Assembly (NCBI GenBank): GCA_030425385.1
Contig: JAUIAH010000021.1
Span: 62,001 to 126,000, forward strand
Length of the DNA stretch: 64,000 bases
Reading direction: 5' to 3'
Source of the DNA: Verrucomicrobiia bacterium
GTDB lineage: Bacteria > Verrucomicrobiota > Verrucomicrobiia > Verrucomicrobiales > DEV007
Part shown: piece after piece, positions 16,322-24,912 of the stretch
Layout of the letters: each line of letters starts with the position of its first letter
Position numbering within the stretch: position 1 is the first letter of the stretch
Made by a program: the position numbers and the translations under genes
The notes under the pieces: model-generated
What the model was told of the DNA's origin: nothing
The model's database searches: none
The model's input: the letters and a program-made list of their open reading frames with translations, nothing else

Positions 16322-18565
16322 TCAGTGTTTGTGCTCCTCGTGAGCGCCCGACTTCATTCCAGATTTCTTGGTGGCTTGTTGCGGATCGAAAGAAAGATTC
16401 GCCGTGACGGTGCCGCAGGTGAGCATCTCCTCACCGAAGTAGGGATTGAGAATGGCAGGAGCGGGCGACAGCCAATCGGCGCCTTCGTAGTCGAAGGCCA
16501 TGGGACAATGCACGACGTAGACACTGCCCACGCGATCCGCGCCGATCTCTTTCACCATGGCGACGAGAGCATTGCTTACCGGTGCGAACGCCTTGCGTCT
16601 GGCCGGGAGATCAGCCGATGCGCTGAGCGCTGCCGCATTGATCCCCAGGCTGTCTAGCGAAGCTGCCAATCGCTCCGCAGCGCTCGCGGAAGCATTCTTG
16701 TCATCAGCAGCGAGCGCCTTTGAAAGAGCGAAATACTTTTTCAAGGCTTCTTGCAGGGTCTTCAGTTTCTCGCCGTTGACGGTGGCGGCCACGCGAACGG
16801 GGTCGCTCGGTAGCCCGAGATAGCGACCAACCTCAGCGATCTCATGCCGGAGGTCGCGGTAGGCAATGGGCAATTCTCCCGCAGGTGCCTTGTGGGCGAC
16901 CGATAAGGCATTCTTGAGGCGGTTGGAGAACTCATGCCATCCTTGCATGGTCTTGCCGGGGAAGGACTCCATGTTCACGGCGTCGATCGCCGCGCCCATG
17001 TCAGAGATCGCCGAATGGGCTGCTTTCTGGTCGCGCTCTTTCACGGCGCTTTCCAGTCGCCCGAGTGCGCGTGGTACCGCTCCCCATTGCCCTAACAGGC
17101 TTGCGTCGGCCTCGGCTGCGGGCGTCTCGGTGAGACCGGAATTCCGGTTCATCATGCTCGGCTTGGCTTTTAGCTGCAATTCGGAGTCCAGCTTGAACGC
17201 ACCCCGCGTCACCACCATCTCGCCTGCGCTCAGGCCAGACTCGACGATGTAGCGCTCTCCCACACGTGCGCCGAGCACGATCTCGCGGCCTTCAAACTTC
17301 GGTTCCGGCGAGCCGGTGAGCCTCACATAGACCGTGGCGCGTTTGCCAGTCTTGAGGACGGACGACGCGGGAACGAGGAGCGGGTTCTGTTCGATTTGGC
17401 CTTCGCTCGAGCGCACGAAGCCTAACTCCTTGCCGAGCACCAGCGGCATTCCACAGATGGGGCACTCGCCGGGAGCATCGCGCACCACTTCCGGATGCAT
17501 GGGGCTGATCCACTTGTCCGCGAGATCATCGTCCACGATCTTCCCACCGGCAGCGACACGCGCATCCACCGTTGCCCTGACAAACATGCCGGGCTTTAGC
17601 AGGCGCCTTTCGTTGGGCACGTTGACCCGCACCTTCACCACGCGACGCATGGGATCGATTTCGGGATCAATGTAGGCGATGAGACCGTGGAACACCTCGC
17701 CCGGGATCGCCTCCACGGTGAAGGCCACGTCTTGCGCGAACTTCAGCCAAGAAAGATCGCTTTCGTAGGCTTCCATGTATAGCCACACCGATTCTAGCGA
17801 AGCGACAGAGAATAGAGGCTCGCCCTCTTTCACGTAGGCGCCTTCGACAACATGCCGTTCGGTAACGATGCCATCTTGTCGTGCGAAGATGGTGATGTGA
17901 TCGGACGGCGTCTTCTTCTTCGCGATCGCATCAATTTGATCGTCTGCGAGCTGCAAGAGCCGCAATCGCTCGCGGGCGGACTGAGCCAAGCGCTCTTGCG
18001 TACGAACCGCAGCCGCCGTGCCGCCGTTCTTTGCGCGAGCCAATCCCTGCACCGCCTTGATGAGATCCTGTTGGGCGACAAGCAAGTTCGGGCTGTAGAT
18101 CTCGGCGATGTGGTCGCCCTTGCGAACGAGCGTGCCCGTGTAGTCGACAAAGAACCGGTCGAGACGCCCCGCGACGCGGGCGGTGGTGGTCGTCACCTTG
18201 CGCTCGTCGTAGGCGATCTTGCCAAACAGGTCGAGGTGGATGGCAGCAGGCTCCCTAACCACTGAGCTAACCCGCAGATCCATGAGCGCCGCCGCTTCGG
18301 GCGTCACTTTGATCTCTCGCAGACCACCTTCGCCACCCGGCTCAAGCGGAATGAGATCCATCGCGCAGATGGGGCAAAGGCCTGGGTTGGGCTGCCGTAC
18401 CTGTGGGTGCATTGAGCACGTCCAACTCGTGTCGCTGGCACTGGCCGACTCCCCACCTGATTTCGCTGGCAGACCGACATACCAACCCGCCAAGAAGACT
18501 GCCACGATCAACGCGGGTAGCCAGAGCTTCTGTGTGTGCCTAAGAGTTGTTAGCAATTTCGACAT
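16322..18565 (-). CDS. cusB: RND periplasmic adaptor, CusB-like, with two heavy-metal-binding domains
   Basis: This 747-residue adaptor has an N-terminal membrane anchor (about 14-30). A heavy-metal-binding segment, TWTCSMHPQVRQPNPGLCPI (about 48-67), is followed by HlyD-type barrel and hairpin regions (about 85-330). A second such segment, ISPMHPEVVRDAPGECPICG, lies near 350. The C-terminal 230 residues resemble DUF3347, ending with HCPMAFDYEGADWL and GEEMLTCGTV. Ordinary CusB has about 400 residues, so this is a fused form as in Bacteroidetes and PVC bacteria. Its stop is 4 bases from the CusC-like gene region. It should pass Cu/Ag to CusA. Confidence 0.9.
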   Translation of the reverse strand: MSKLLTTLRHTQKLWLPALIVAVFLAGWYVGLPAKSGGESASASDTSWTCSMHPQVRQPNPGLCPICAMDLIPLEPGGEGGLREIKVTPEAAALMDLRVSSVVREPAAIHLDLFGKIAYDERKVTTTTARVAGRLDRFFVDYTGTLVRKGDHIAEIYSPNLLVAQQDLIKAVQGLARAKNGGTAAAVRTQERLAQSARERLRLLQLADDQIDAIAKKKTPSDHITIFARQDGIVTERHVVEGAYVKEGEPLFSVASLESVWLYMEAYESDLSWLKFAQDVAFTVEAIPGEVFHGLIAYIDPEIDPMRRVVKVRVNVPNERRLLKPGMFVRATVDARVAAGGKIVDDDLADKWISPMHPEVVRDAPGECPICGMPLVLGKELGFVRSSEGQIEQNPLLVPASSVLKTGKRATVYVRLTGSPEPKFEGREIVLGARVGERYIVESGLSAGEMVVTRGAFKLDSELQLKAKPSMMNRNSGLTETPAAEADASLLGQWGAVPRALGRLESAVKERDQKAAHSAISDMGAAIDAVNMESFPGKTMQGWHEFSNRLKNALSVAHKAPAGELPIAYRDLRHEIAEVGRYLGLPSDPVRVAATVNGEKLKTLQEALKKYFALSKALAADDKNASASAAERLAASLDSLGINAAALSASADLPARRKAFAPVSNALVAMVKEIGADRVGSVYVVHCPMAFDYEGADWLSPAPAILNPYFGEEMLTCGTVTANLSFDPQQATKKSGMKSGAHEEHKH

Positions 18566-18569
18566 CCTG

Positions 18570-19892
18570 TTAGAAGTGGGTTCCAGTTGCCTTTCGCAGC
18601 GACGCGAGCGCCTGTCCGAGCTGTGCTTGGTTGCCTGCCTGTTGCAGTTGGAAGGCGAGCAGTTGCCGCCAGGCGTCTAGCGCATCGACGAAATTCTCCT
18701 TACCTGCGGCGTAGCTGGTCAGCACTCCATCAAATGACTGTTGTGACTCTGGCAGGATCTGTTTGTCGAACAGCGTGATGAGCGACTCCGCTGACTTCGC
18801 ACGCTGCCAGGCATCTTCTACCTCGTGGCGCAGGCTGGCGCGTGTCGCGCCGATCAAGGCCGTGGATTCGTCGATGCCCGCACGCGCCTCCTCGATCTTC
18901 GCTCGACGGGGCGCTCGCCAGAGCGGGATCGAAACGCCGATAGAGGCAAACAGTTGATCGCGACCATTAGCGGAGGGAGCGAGCCCGCTGTCGGAAACTG
19001 CCGCGTGCTGTACCCCCAACATGAAGTCCGGGAAACGTTCTAGCTCCGCACGTTTGAGCCGGTGCTGATAGGCTTCGCGAGACGCGCCTGCCGCGACGAC
19101 TGAAGGGTGCTGTGATTCCGCTAGCGAAACCAGGCCGTCCAAGTCCTTCCGAACACCGCCTGACCTGAAGTGAGGGCTCGGCAATTCTGAACCAGAAGGG
19201 CGATTGAGGAGCGCGTTTAGCCGAGAGCGCGCACTCGCCTCGGCTCGGTTGGCTTGGATGAGCGCCTGTTCCAATTTGCCCGACTCTGTAGCGAGGCGCA
19301 GCTGGTCGTCCTGGCTCGACTGGTTTGCGGCGACTCTAGCATCGACCGAATCGCGCACCGCTTCGAGCGCTTGCCGGTTCTGTGATGTGATCTCGGTCGT
19401 CCGCTTTGCAAGATAGAGATTCCAATAGGCCTGCTCGACTTGTGAGGCAACGCTGAGCCGGACGCCTTCGAGCTGGGCCGCCGCCGCTTCGGCCTCCTTG
19501 CCTGCGGCTCGTGCCATCTCGCGTAACTTGCCCGGGAACGGCAGCGCCTGTTCGACGCCTGCCATCCAGTTGACCCGACCCGCAGCGGTTTCGGCCATCG
19601 CTCCCGATGAAAGTTTGAACTTGGGATTGGGGAGGCTCTCGGCTTGCGGCACCTTGGCTAACAAGCGCCTTACTTTGGCCTCCGCTGCCGTAATGCTGGG
19701 GTGATGCACCAGTGCGTGGCGCACGAGATCGTCGAGACTCGCGTTGACGCCAACGGCATAGCTGATGGAACGGTCACCCGAATGCGGAGCAGCCATGGCC
19801 ACGACCGTATCGGGCTTTGAATTGCGTTTGGTGGTGGCGGTCGTCGCGCAGCCTGTTAGGGCGGCCGTTAGGAACAGTGCTAAGGCTTTCAT
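18570..19892 (-). CDS. cusC: TolC-family outer-membrane efflux protein, CusC-like
   Basis: This 440-residue protein forms the outer-membrane duct of the Cus system. I start it at ATG 19892 (MKALALFLTAALTGCATTA), which gives a lipoprotein signal with Cys15 and a 4-bp ATGA overlap with the upstream sensor gene. The longer frame from 20048 would overlap that gene and lack a signal peptide. Long heptad-rich helices and two repeats typical of TolC proteins are visible (for example around QVEQAYWNLYLAKRTTE and EDAWQRAKSAE). Confidence 0.88.
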   Translation of the reverse strand: MKALALFLTAALTGCATTATTKRNSKPDTVVAMAAPHSGDRSISYAVGVNASLDDLVRHALVHHPSITAAEAKVRRLLAKVPQAESLPNPKFKLSSGAMAETAAGRVNWMAGVEQALPFPGKLREMARAAGKEAEAAAAQLEGVRLSVASQVEQAYWNLYLAKRTTEITSQNRQALEAVRDSVDARVAANQSSQDDQLRLATESGKLEQALIQANRAEASARSRLNALLNRPSGSELPSPHFRSGGVRKDLDGLVSLAESQHPSVVAAGASREAYQHRLKRAELERFPDFMLGVQHAAVSDSGLAPSANGRDQLFASIGVSIPLWRAPRRAKIEEARAGIDESTALIGATRASLRHEVEDAWQRAKSAESLITLFDKQILPESQQSFDGVLTSYAAGKENFVDALDAWRQLLAFQLQQAGNQAQLGQALASLRKATGTHF

Positions 19893-20359
19893 TGGTTCCC
19901 CCCTTGGATCATGTCGGAGTGGCGTTGGTGTTGGCCGGTTCGATCTTGAAGCAGGGCTGTCACCATCCGCTCTCGGTAACGCCCGCCTTGCGATTCGGGC
20001 ATCATCGCCGCGACGGTGAAGACGTGATCGAGGCTCATGCGAATGCACCCCTCCTCGATCGCATTTACGGCAGCGTAGGCCTCGGTGATCTGCGAACTCG
20101 TGGCGGTAGTCGACGAAGAACGCTGGGCGAGTTCCTTCCGCGCCTCAGCAAGGCGGCGACACATTTCCCAGCACCCGGGAAGATAGGCCTCCTTCGCTTG
20201 CGCGACTTGAGCAACCGTTTCGTCGCTCAAGTCGTACTCACTTTGGAGCCACTCAAGCGGTTCGTCAGGGGATTGCGCCGTCGCCCAGCCGAAGTAGGCA
20301 CAGTACGCCGCCACGGAAGAAAGCAGGATGGCAATAACGCAAATGATCCCCTTATTCAT
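19889..20359 (-). CDS. Periplasmic metal sensor, CnrX/ZraP-like (copy 1)
   Basis: This 156-residue protein has one N-terminal membrane helix (about 4-24) and a helical periplasmic domain with YLPGCWEMCRRLAEARKEL. The Y-x-P-x-C-x3-C pattern is shared with the second copy at 32492 (YFPECEDHC). The domain resembles the heavy-metal-resistance family that includes CnrX and ZraP. It overlaps the anti-sigma gene upstream by 8 bases and the CusC gene downstream by 4, so the three are tightly coupled. By analogy with CnrYXH, it would sense metal and release the sigma factor from the anti-sigma protein. Confidence 0.75.
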   Translation of the reverse strand: MNKGIICVIAILLSSVAAYCAYFGWATAQSPDEPLEWLQSEYDLSDETVAQVAQAKEAYLPGCWEMCRRLAEARKELAQRSSSTTATSSQITEAYAAVNAIEEGCIRMSLDHVFTVAAMMPESQGGRYRERMVTALLQDRTGQHQRHSDMIQGGNQ

Positions 20360-20708
20360 GGCCGTGGTTCATTGCTAGAGTTTCGCCGTCGGCGCCGACT
20401 CGTGCCAGCGGGCTGATGGAGGTGAGGTAGCTTCCCTCGGCCATCGCTCGGCGTTGGCTGACGACGTGATCAGCGTGTTGGTGGGCGACGCCGATGCTAA
20501 CCAACAAAGTCAGAGCAGCAGTCACCCCGGCGTAGGCCGGACGGGCGAAGAAGGCGTTGAGACGATCTAGAAAGGACAGCCCGCGCTGTTCCTGCCGGGC
20601 GGCGATCTGTGTCCAGACCGAAGATCGGAAGCCTGAAGGCACTTCGGCGCCCGGCTCCCACTGCCGGAGCAACTGCGAGAGTATCTTGTCGTCTTCTTCA
20701 GGGTTCAT
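20352..20708 (-). CDS. Membrane anti-sigma factor, CnrY-like (copy 1)
   Basis: This 118-residue protein starts at ATG 20708 (MNPEEDDKILSQLLRQW), 25 bases after the sigma stop. It has a short cytoplasmic sigma-binding segment (about 1-55), one membrane helix (about 60-80, AGVTAALTLLVSIGVAHQ) and a short periplasmic tail with His residues. Homology with the protein at 32134 is clear in layout and in the motif GFRSSVWTQIAAR versus GFEHHVWSEIAIR. It should hold the ECF sigma at the membrane until the sensor detects metal. Confidence 0.75.
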   Translation of the reverse strand: MNPEEDDKILSQLLRQWEPGAEVPSGFRSSVWTQIAARQEQRGLSFLDRLNAFFARPAYAGVTAALTLLVSIGVAHQHADHVVSQRRAMAEGSYLTSISPLARVGADGETLAMNHGHE

Positions 20709-20733
20709 ACCGGTTCTACACCGCAGGGCAGGG

Positions 20734-21366
20734 CTACCCCTCAAAGTTTCTTTCGAAAAGTCCGACAAGGCTGGCTTTCAACGCTTTACGGGCACGGTAA
20801 AGCCGTGTCTCGACCGCCTTGACCGAGCATTTGAGCACCTCGGCGATCTCGGCTTGGGAGAGCCCTTGGAACTCGAATAGCAGAACGACCGTCCTGAGAT
20901 CGTGCGGCAGTTCCTGGATCGCATGGCGCACCTGTGCGGCTTCATCCGCACGGGCGCTCTCTGTATCCGGGCTGGCGCCGGTTGCCGGCAGAGACTCGAT
21001 CAGATCCACGCCGTCCTCGGTCACCTGGGAGACGCTCGGATGCCTCCGTTTCCAACGGACATGGTTCCTGCACAAGTTCGCCGCAATGCTGAACATCCAT
21101 GTAGAGAACTTGCCTTTGGGGCGGTAGCGCTTCCGGTTCTCGTAGATCCTGACAAAGGTCTCCTGAGCTAGCTCAACCGCATCGCTACGGTTGTTCGTGT
21201 AGCGCATGGAAAAGCCCACGAGTGGCTGCTCCCATCGCTCCATGAGCGCGTTCAGTGCGAGGTCGTCGCCCTCGCGCAGGCGCGTCATGAGTGTTTCGTC
21301 AGTGTCTCTAGCGTTGTTCGATTCGTTCGATAATGGTGGTCGAGTGACCATGAGTTCGCTCCACAA
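20734..21366 (-). CDS. ECF RNA polymerase sigma factor, CnrH-like (copy 1)
   Basis: This 210-residue protein is a sigma-70 family ECF factor. Region 2 runs through DAVELAQETFVRIYENRK and FSTWMFSIAANLCRNHVRWK. Region 4 includes IQELPHDLRTVVLLFEFQGL and a helix-turn-helix (SQAEIAEVLKCSVKAVETRL). It heads a gene row sigma, anti-sigma, sensor, CusC, CusB, glutaredoxin-MauE, lipoprotein, CusA, Cys-rich protein, so it probably activates this copper operon. The start could also be the in-frame ATG at 21351. The paralogue at 32956 is about half identical by eye. Confidence 0.88.
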   Translation of the reverse strand: MWSELMVTRPPLSNESNNARDTDETLMTRLREGDDLALNALMERWEQPLVGFSMRYTNNRSDAVELAQETFVRIYENRKRYRPKGKFSTWMFSIAANLCRNHVRWKRRHPSVSQVTEDGVDLIESLPATGASPDTESARADEAAQVRHAIQELPHDLRTVVLLFEFQGLSQAEIAEVLKCSVKAVETRLYRARKALKASLVGLFERNFEG

Positions 21367-21453
21367 GGGTTCCGTGATTACGGTTCATGCGAGAGTCGCA
21401 ATGGCGCGCTCTCGCTCGGACGGTGGTGTCGCGAAAGGCGACGCCGGAGCGAA

Positions 21454-21891
21454 TCAAAGCTGGAACGAACAGTATCGAATCCTCGCCGGACTGACGGAAA
21501 GTCGAACAGTCAGTAGCGGGAACGTGGCCACCTTTGGAGGCGGCGGAAGCGGTAGTTGCGCTAGCTCAACCAACGCTGGGGGAGCGATCAACCCTAGCAG
21601 AGACTCTTCAGGAATCTCTGCGGGCGCAGGCTCGGGAGCCTCGTCGGCTACTTGGAGACAGGCACAAGAGGAACAAGTCGCCGCGCTGAGGCCATCGCTC
21701 CCTTGATCATCAGATGGGTGTTCATCTTGCGGAGTCTTTTCACAGCATTCGTCGGACTCTTGTGAGGCAATGCCACAACAACACGCAGCGCGGTGCTCGA
21801 CGCTGGTCGAACACAAACATGCGCTTAGCCACATGCCCGCCTGGCTGGAAACCAGACTGACGATCAGGCCTATGGTGACAAGATAGCGCAT
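21454..21891 (-). CDS. Cys-rich exported protein (copy 2)
   Basis: With the ATG at 21891 (MRYLVTIGLIVSLVSSQAG) this is a 145-residue protein with a clean signal peptide. The mature part has CLCSTSVEHRAACCCG, DECCEK and CSSCACLQ. The rest is Pro/Ala-rich, and the final third has a possible membrane or lipid-contact segment. It lies 87 bases upstream of the ECF sigma gene on the same strand. Metal binding or a link to the Cus system is inferred only from thiol content and place. Confidence 0.6.
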   Translation of the reverse strand: MRYLVTIGLIVSLVSSQAGMWLSACLCSTSVEHRAACCCGIASQESDECCEKTPQDEHPSDDQGSDGLSAATCSSCACLQVADEAPEPAPAEIPEESLLGLIAPPALVELAQLPLPPPPKVATFPLLTVRLSVSPARIRYCSFQL

Positions 21892-21942
21892 TCGTAATGA
21901 AGAGCTTACACCTTGCCGAGGTGGGCGCAATCCCCGATCCGG

Positions 21943-22686
21943 CTAGAAGGCAAACCCGTAGGCGATGCCGGGGAGTTCCAGGTCGAACATCAGGAAGGTG
22001 AGGGTGTGGTTGCCGAATTGGCGGGAAATCGAAACGTGCTCGTCAACCCCGCTATACATGAACATGGCCGACCAGGCGTCTCTTCTGAGATGCAGCCCGC
22101 CAACGGGGCGCACCTCGTCGAGTTCCTCGATGAAGGTGGCACCACCGTAGAGCGACACATTGGTGCCGCCGACTTCGAACAGGTGCTTCGAGAAGGTTGC
22201 GTAGTAGCTATCGCTGTTGATGTCTCCGAAGTCATCGTTGCTCGTCCCGACAATAAGCGCTGGCCGCCACGAGTCGTTCTCAGGGAACACCCGGACGTTG
22301 GCGAGGATGCTAACGTCATCGGTTAGGGGACGATAGTCGACTCCGAAGCGGAACCAGTCGGTGACTTGGTAGCTGAGATTGAGATACCATTTCCCGTGAT
22401 CGGGTTTCTCCGGAATCCATCGCGAATAGAGCGAGAAGCCCATCGGTTCCTCAGGCTTACTCAATAGGGAGCCCACGCCTTGAAGGAACTCGCTATCACT
22501 GTCCTTGAGGAAGCTGATAGAGCTGAACGGATCTTCGTTGGGGTCTGCTGATCGGCCACGCACGGTGCCCGCTTCACCTGGTCACATCACTCAGGCCGGC
22601 ACTTCGGAAGCAGGGCGCTGCGCCCACGAAGGGCTAGCCGCGAGCAGGACGGTCAAAGGGATCAGGAGGGCTGTGAGAGATTTCAT
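21943..22686 (-). pseudogene. Outer-membrane beta-barrel-like protein, signal peptide split off by two stops
   Basis: The ATG at 22686 begins a perfect signal peptide (MKSLTALLIPLTVLLAASPS, then WAQ). The same frame hits TGA at codon 32 and again at codon 35, and then stays open for 206 residues to 21943. The long part alternates aromatic and charged residues (KWYLNLSYQVTDWFRFGVDY), ends in Phe and looks like an outer-membrane beta-barrel. I read this as one exported gene broken by two nonsense codons. The alternative is a new start at GTG 22563, which would lack export. Confidence 0.5.
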
Positions 22687-22800
22687 AATCGAGGTTTTCT
22701 TAGGAGGCGGTTACTTATGTCTGATAGTCATGTCAGGGTCAATCGGATTCCCGAGCTGCTTGTGTCTCTGCGACCGCAAAGACGATTATTTCTTTCAGCC

Positions 22801-23304
22801 TCAGCCAGGTTTCTTGGACTGTTCTGCCTCGGCCCCTTCGTCTGAGTCTTCTCCGCCCTCCGAATTCTCGACTTCCAGCTTCTCTAGCTTTCGGGCGATC
22901 TGCCTCTCTAGCTCTTCGAAGCGCTGTTCGATGCGATCTTCGATCCCCTCCAACTGTTCGGAGAGGCGGCTGTCGACCTGCCGCTTTCGATTGTTCCGAA
23001 GTTGTGAGACTTCCTCTGCGACCTCGTCCAGACCGGCAGCCTTGAGGTGCTTGATCGCAGCGGCAAGGTGTTGCTTCCTTTGATGTTGTTTGCCCTTAGC
23101 GCGCTTTGGCTTGGAGGCCGAACCCTTCCGAACCTTCTTCTGCCGTCCCTCTTCTTCGACCGACGGTTTCCGTGATTCTCCGGCGATAGGTTTCGTCTTC
23201 TTACGACTTTCGTCTGCCGATGTCGTGCCAACCAGGGCAAGCGCTGACAACAGCAGCGCCACGCCGAGTCTAGTGGCAATCGTGTTTCGCAATTTCGTTC
23301 TCAT
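22801..23304 (-). CDS. Exported basic/acidic coiled-coil protein
   Basis: Starting at ATG 23304 (MRTKLRNTIATRLG) it has 167 residues. A signal peptide ends near TTSAD, a very Lys/Arg-rich stretch covers about 35-75, and a long coiled coil (about 95-145, with LSEQLEGIEDRIEQRFEELE) ends in a Glu/Asp-rich tail. No family is recognised. The next gene downstream of the hairpin, 23446-23727, also begins MRTKSPTKN and has a basic mature part. A periplasmic structural or metal-sequestering role is possible but unsupported. Confidence 0.6.
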   Translation of the reverse strand: MRTKLRNTIATRLGVALLLSALALVGTTSADESRKKTKPIAGESRKPSVEEEGRQKKVRKGSASKPKRAKGKQHQRKQHLAAAIKHLKAAGLDEVAEEVSQLRNNRKRQVDSRLSEQLEGIEDRIEQRFEELERQIARKLEKLEVENSEGGEDSDEGAEAEQSKKPG

Positions 23305-23381
23305 AGATGATGGTTGTTGGTTTCGTTTCGTTAGGCACTGCATGGATTGGGAGGATCCACGCAGCAGTTGATCTTCAGTTT

Positions 23382-23411
23382 CCTCCACCGGCCCCGCAGG
23401 GCCGGTGGAGG
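23382..23411. terminator. Perfect 13-bp hairpin
   Basis: CCTCCACCGGCCC (23382-23394) pairs with GGGCCGGTGGAGG (23399-23411) around CGCA. It lies between two minus-strand genes. Neither side has a T-run, so it may act as a factor-dependent terminator or an mRNA-stabilising element. Confidence 0.55.
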
Positions 23412-23445
23412 TTGGATGGGGAGGAGGAGGCTAGGGTGTCGTCGC

Positions 23446-23727
23446 CTAGCGGCCGCGGCGGAAGGTCCGTGCACCGCCCTTGCGAGTGAAACGCGGGCTA
23501 CGTGTCCTCTTGCTAGACGCCTTTGTCTGCTTGTCAGCGCAGCTCGTTGCCTTGCAGCAACTGGGCCGGGCTTTGCTCACTGCCTTGCTCTTCTTGTGCA
23601 AATGCGAGATGCCGGGCGACTTCGATGGCGGTCGTGCTTCGGCGCTGGGTGCTGCAAAAGCGACCGCCAGAATCGCTAGAGCAAACGCGAGGAGGGCTCT
23701 GTTCTTCGTAGGGGATTTCGTTCTCAT
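23446..23727 (-). CDS. Small exported basic protein with Cys
   Basis: This 93-residue protein has a signal peptide (MRTKSPTKNRALLAFALAIL, cleaved after APSAEA). The mature part is Lys/Arg/Ser-rich, with CCKATSCADK in the middle and FRRGR at the end. It is unlike any family I know. It lies 66 bases after the cation diffusion facilitator gene on the same strand and may be part of that operon. Confidence 0.55.
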   Translation of the reverse strand: MRTKSPTKNRALLAFALAILAVAFAAPSAEARPPSKSPGISHLHKKSKAVSKARPSCCKATSCADKQTKASSKRTRSPRFTRKGGARTFRRGR

Positions 23728-23793
23728 GGCTTAGGTTTTTGGTTCGGTTTTCTTCTTCGGTTCTCTGTGTTCGTTTTTTGGGGACAGTGATGT

Positions 23794-24408
23794 TCAGGGG
23801 GAGGCGGAGATGGGTTTGTCGTTCGTGTTGGCCTCTTTCAGGATCGCCAGCCCGCCACGCAACACTACGACGGTGATGATCGCGCCGATGACGATGTCCG
23901 GCCACCGGGTGCCGGTGTTGAGGATGATCAGACCGGCAACCATGACCCCGAGGTTGGCGATCACGTCGTTCTTCGAGAAGATCCAGCTGGCGCGCATGTG
24001 GACTTCGCCCTTGCGATGCTTCGCCAACATGGCGAGGCAGGCCACGTTCGCGATGAGCGCCACCAATCCCACTCCCATCATGAACCATGATTGCGGTTCG
24101 CTGCCGAAGGCGAGCCTACGAAGAATGTCGAGACCGACGCCGCACGCGAGAGCGATTTGAAAGTAACCGCTCCAGCGCGCGGCGGTGGTCTTGACCGCAG
24201 CGGCGCGACCGACCGCGTACAGCGCGATGCCGTAGACGATGGCGTCGGCCAGCATGTCGAGTGAGTCCGCGAGCAGCCCGGTGGAATCAGCGAAGATACT
24301 CGCGACCAACTCGGCCACGAACATCACACCGTTGATCGACAACAGTGTCAGGAGCACGGAGCGTTCCGTGATCTCGCTTGAAGCCTCTCTGCAGTGACAG
24401 TCACTCAT
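23794..24408 (-). CDS. Cation transporter, CDF-like, membrane domain only
   Basis: Starting at ATG 24408 (MSDCHCREAS) it has 204 residues and about six membrane segments. The metal site of TM2 is visible in DSLDMLADAI, and TM5 has SKNDVIANLG in place of the usual His-x3-Asp. The cytoplasmic C-terminal domain of normal CDF proteins is missing, which is common in this short subfamily. Two Cys and one His at the N-terminus (CHC) may bind metal. It starts 11 bases after the small Cys-tailed protein gene. It should export a divalent cation. Confidence 0.8.
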   Translation of the reverse strand: MSDCHCREASSEITERSVLLTLLSINGVMFVAELVASIFADSTGLLADSLDMLADAIVYGIALYAVGRAAAVKTTAARWSGYFQIALACGVGLDILRRLAFGSEPQSWFMMGVGLVALIANVACLAMLAKHRKGEVHMRASWIFSKNDVIANLGVMVAGLIILNTGTRWPDIVIGAIITVVVLRGGLAILKEANTNDKPISASP

Positions 24409-24419
24409 GAGGGCTGCTG

Positions 24420-24872
24420 TTATTCGTCGCAGGTGCAGGCGTACTCGGGGTTCTTGCAGGAGCCGCCGCAAATATGATTTAGGAATGCAAAGCGAAAGTT
24501 CTTGGGTTTGGCCTTCGCTGTGGAACGCACTTGCACGACAAGGTTGTAGCCATCTCCTTCTGGTAGTTTTTCCTTCGATACCAGCGCGTCTCCTTTCTTC
24601 TCAAGTTGAAGCTTTGCCTTCGCCGTGCCACTCGCGATGACAGTCACTTTCTGATCCGTCGGTTTCACGACCTTTTTTTCCTTGTTGTAGAATTTCACAG
24701 AAACGGTGTGATCTTTCTCGACGAAGAATTCGGGCCTAGGATAGTCAGTGGCTAGCAGGCGCCCACCTCTTGGGCCAGCTTCGACTTCCTTAGCTTCTTC
24801 AGCGAATGCTGTTGGTAGGGTGACTGCCGCAAGAAAAGCGGCAACGACTAGTTTGGTCATGGATGTTTTCAT
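24420..24872 (-). CDS. Periplasmic metal-binding protein with Cys-rich tail (family of three, copy 1)
   Basis: This 150-residue protein has a signal peptide (cleaved near AFAEE), a core beginning AGPRGGRLLATDYPRPEFFV and a C-terminal CGGSCKNPEYACTCDE. Two homologues lie at 43918 (AGPNGGRVLTDVEPHLEFLV, CPTCKYKEYACTC) and 46034 (AGPNGGRVLTSVEPHAEFFV, CPTCDYKEYACTC). All three follow or flank RND pump genes. The shared G-P-x-G-G-R start and C-x2-3-C...YACTC ending suggest a periplasmic metal chaperone or buffer. This copy lacks the His-rich segment of the others. Confidence 0.7.
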   Translation of the reverse strand: MKTSMTKLVVAAFLAAVTLPTAFAEEAKEVEAGPRGGRLLATDYPRPEFFVEKDHTVSVKFYNKEKKVVKPTDQKVTVIASGTAKAKLQLEKKGDALVSKEKLPEGDGYNLVVQVRSTAKAKPKNFRFAFLNHICGGSCKNPEYACTCDE

Positions 24873-24912
24873 GGATTTCGTTTTGTTGGGTTATGTTCTG
24901 CTTTAGTTTGGT

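Noticed and set aside
18570-20048. Long CusC reading from 20048
   Set aside because: The extra N-terminal 52 residues overlap the sensor gene and precede a clear lipoprotein signal at 19892.
22505-23083. 192-codon plus-strand frame with Ser/Cys-rich product
   Set aside because: It is antisense to the beta-barrel and coiled-coil genes and its composition is that of a shadow frame.
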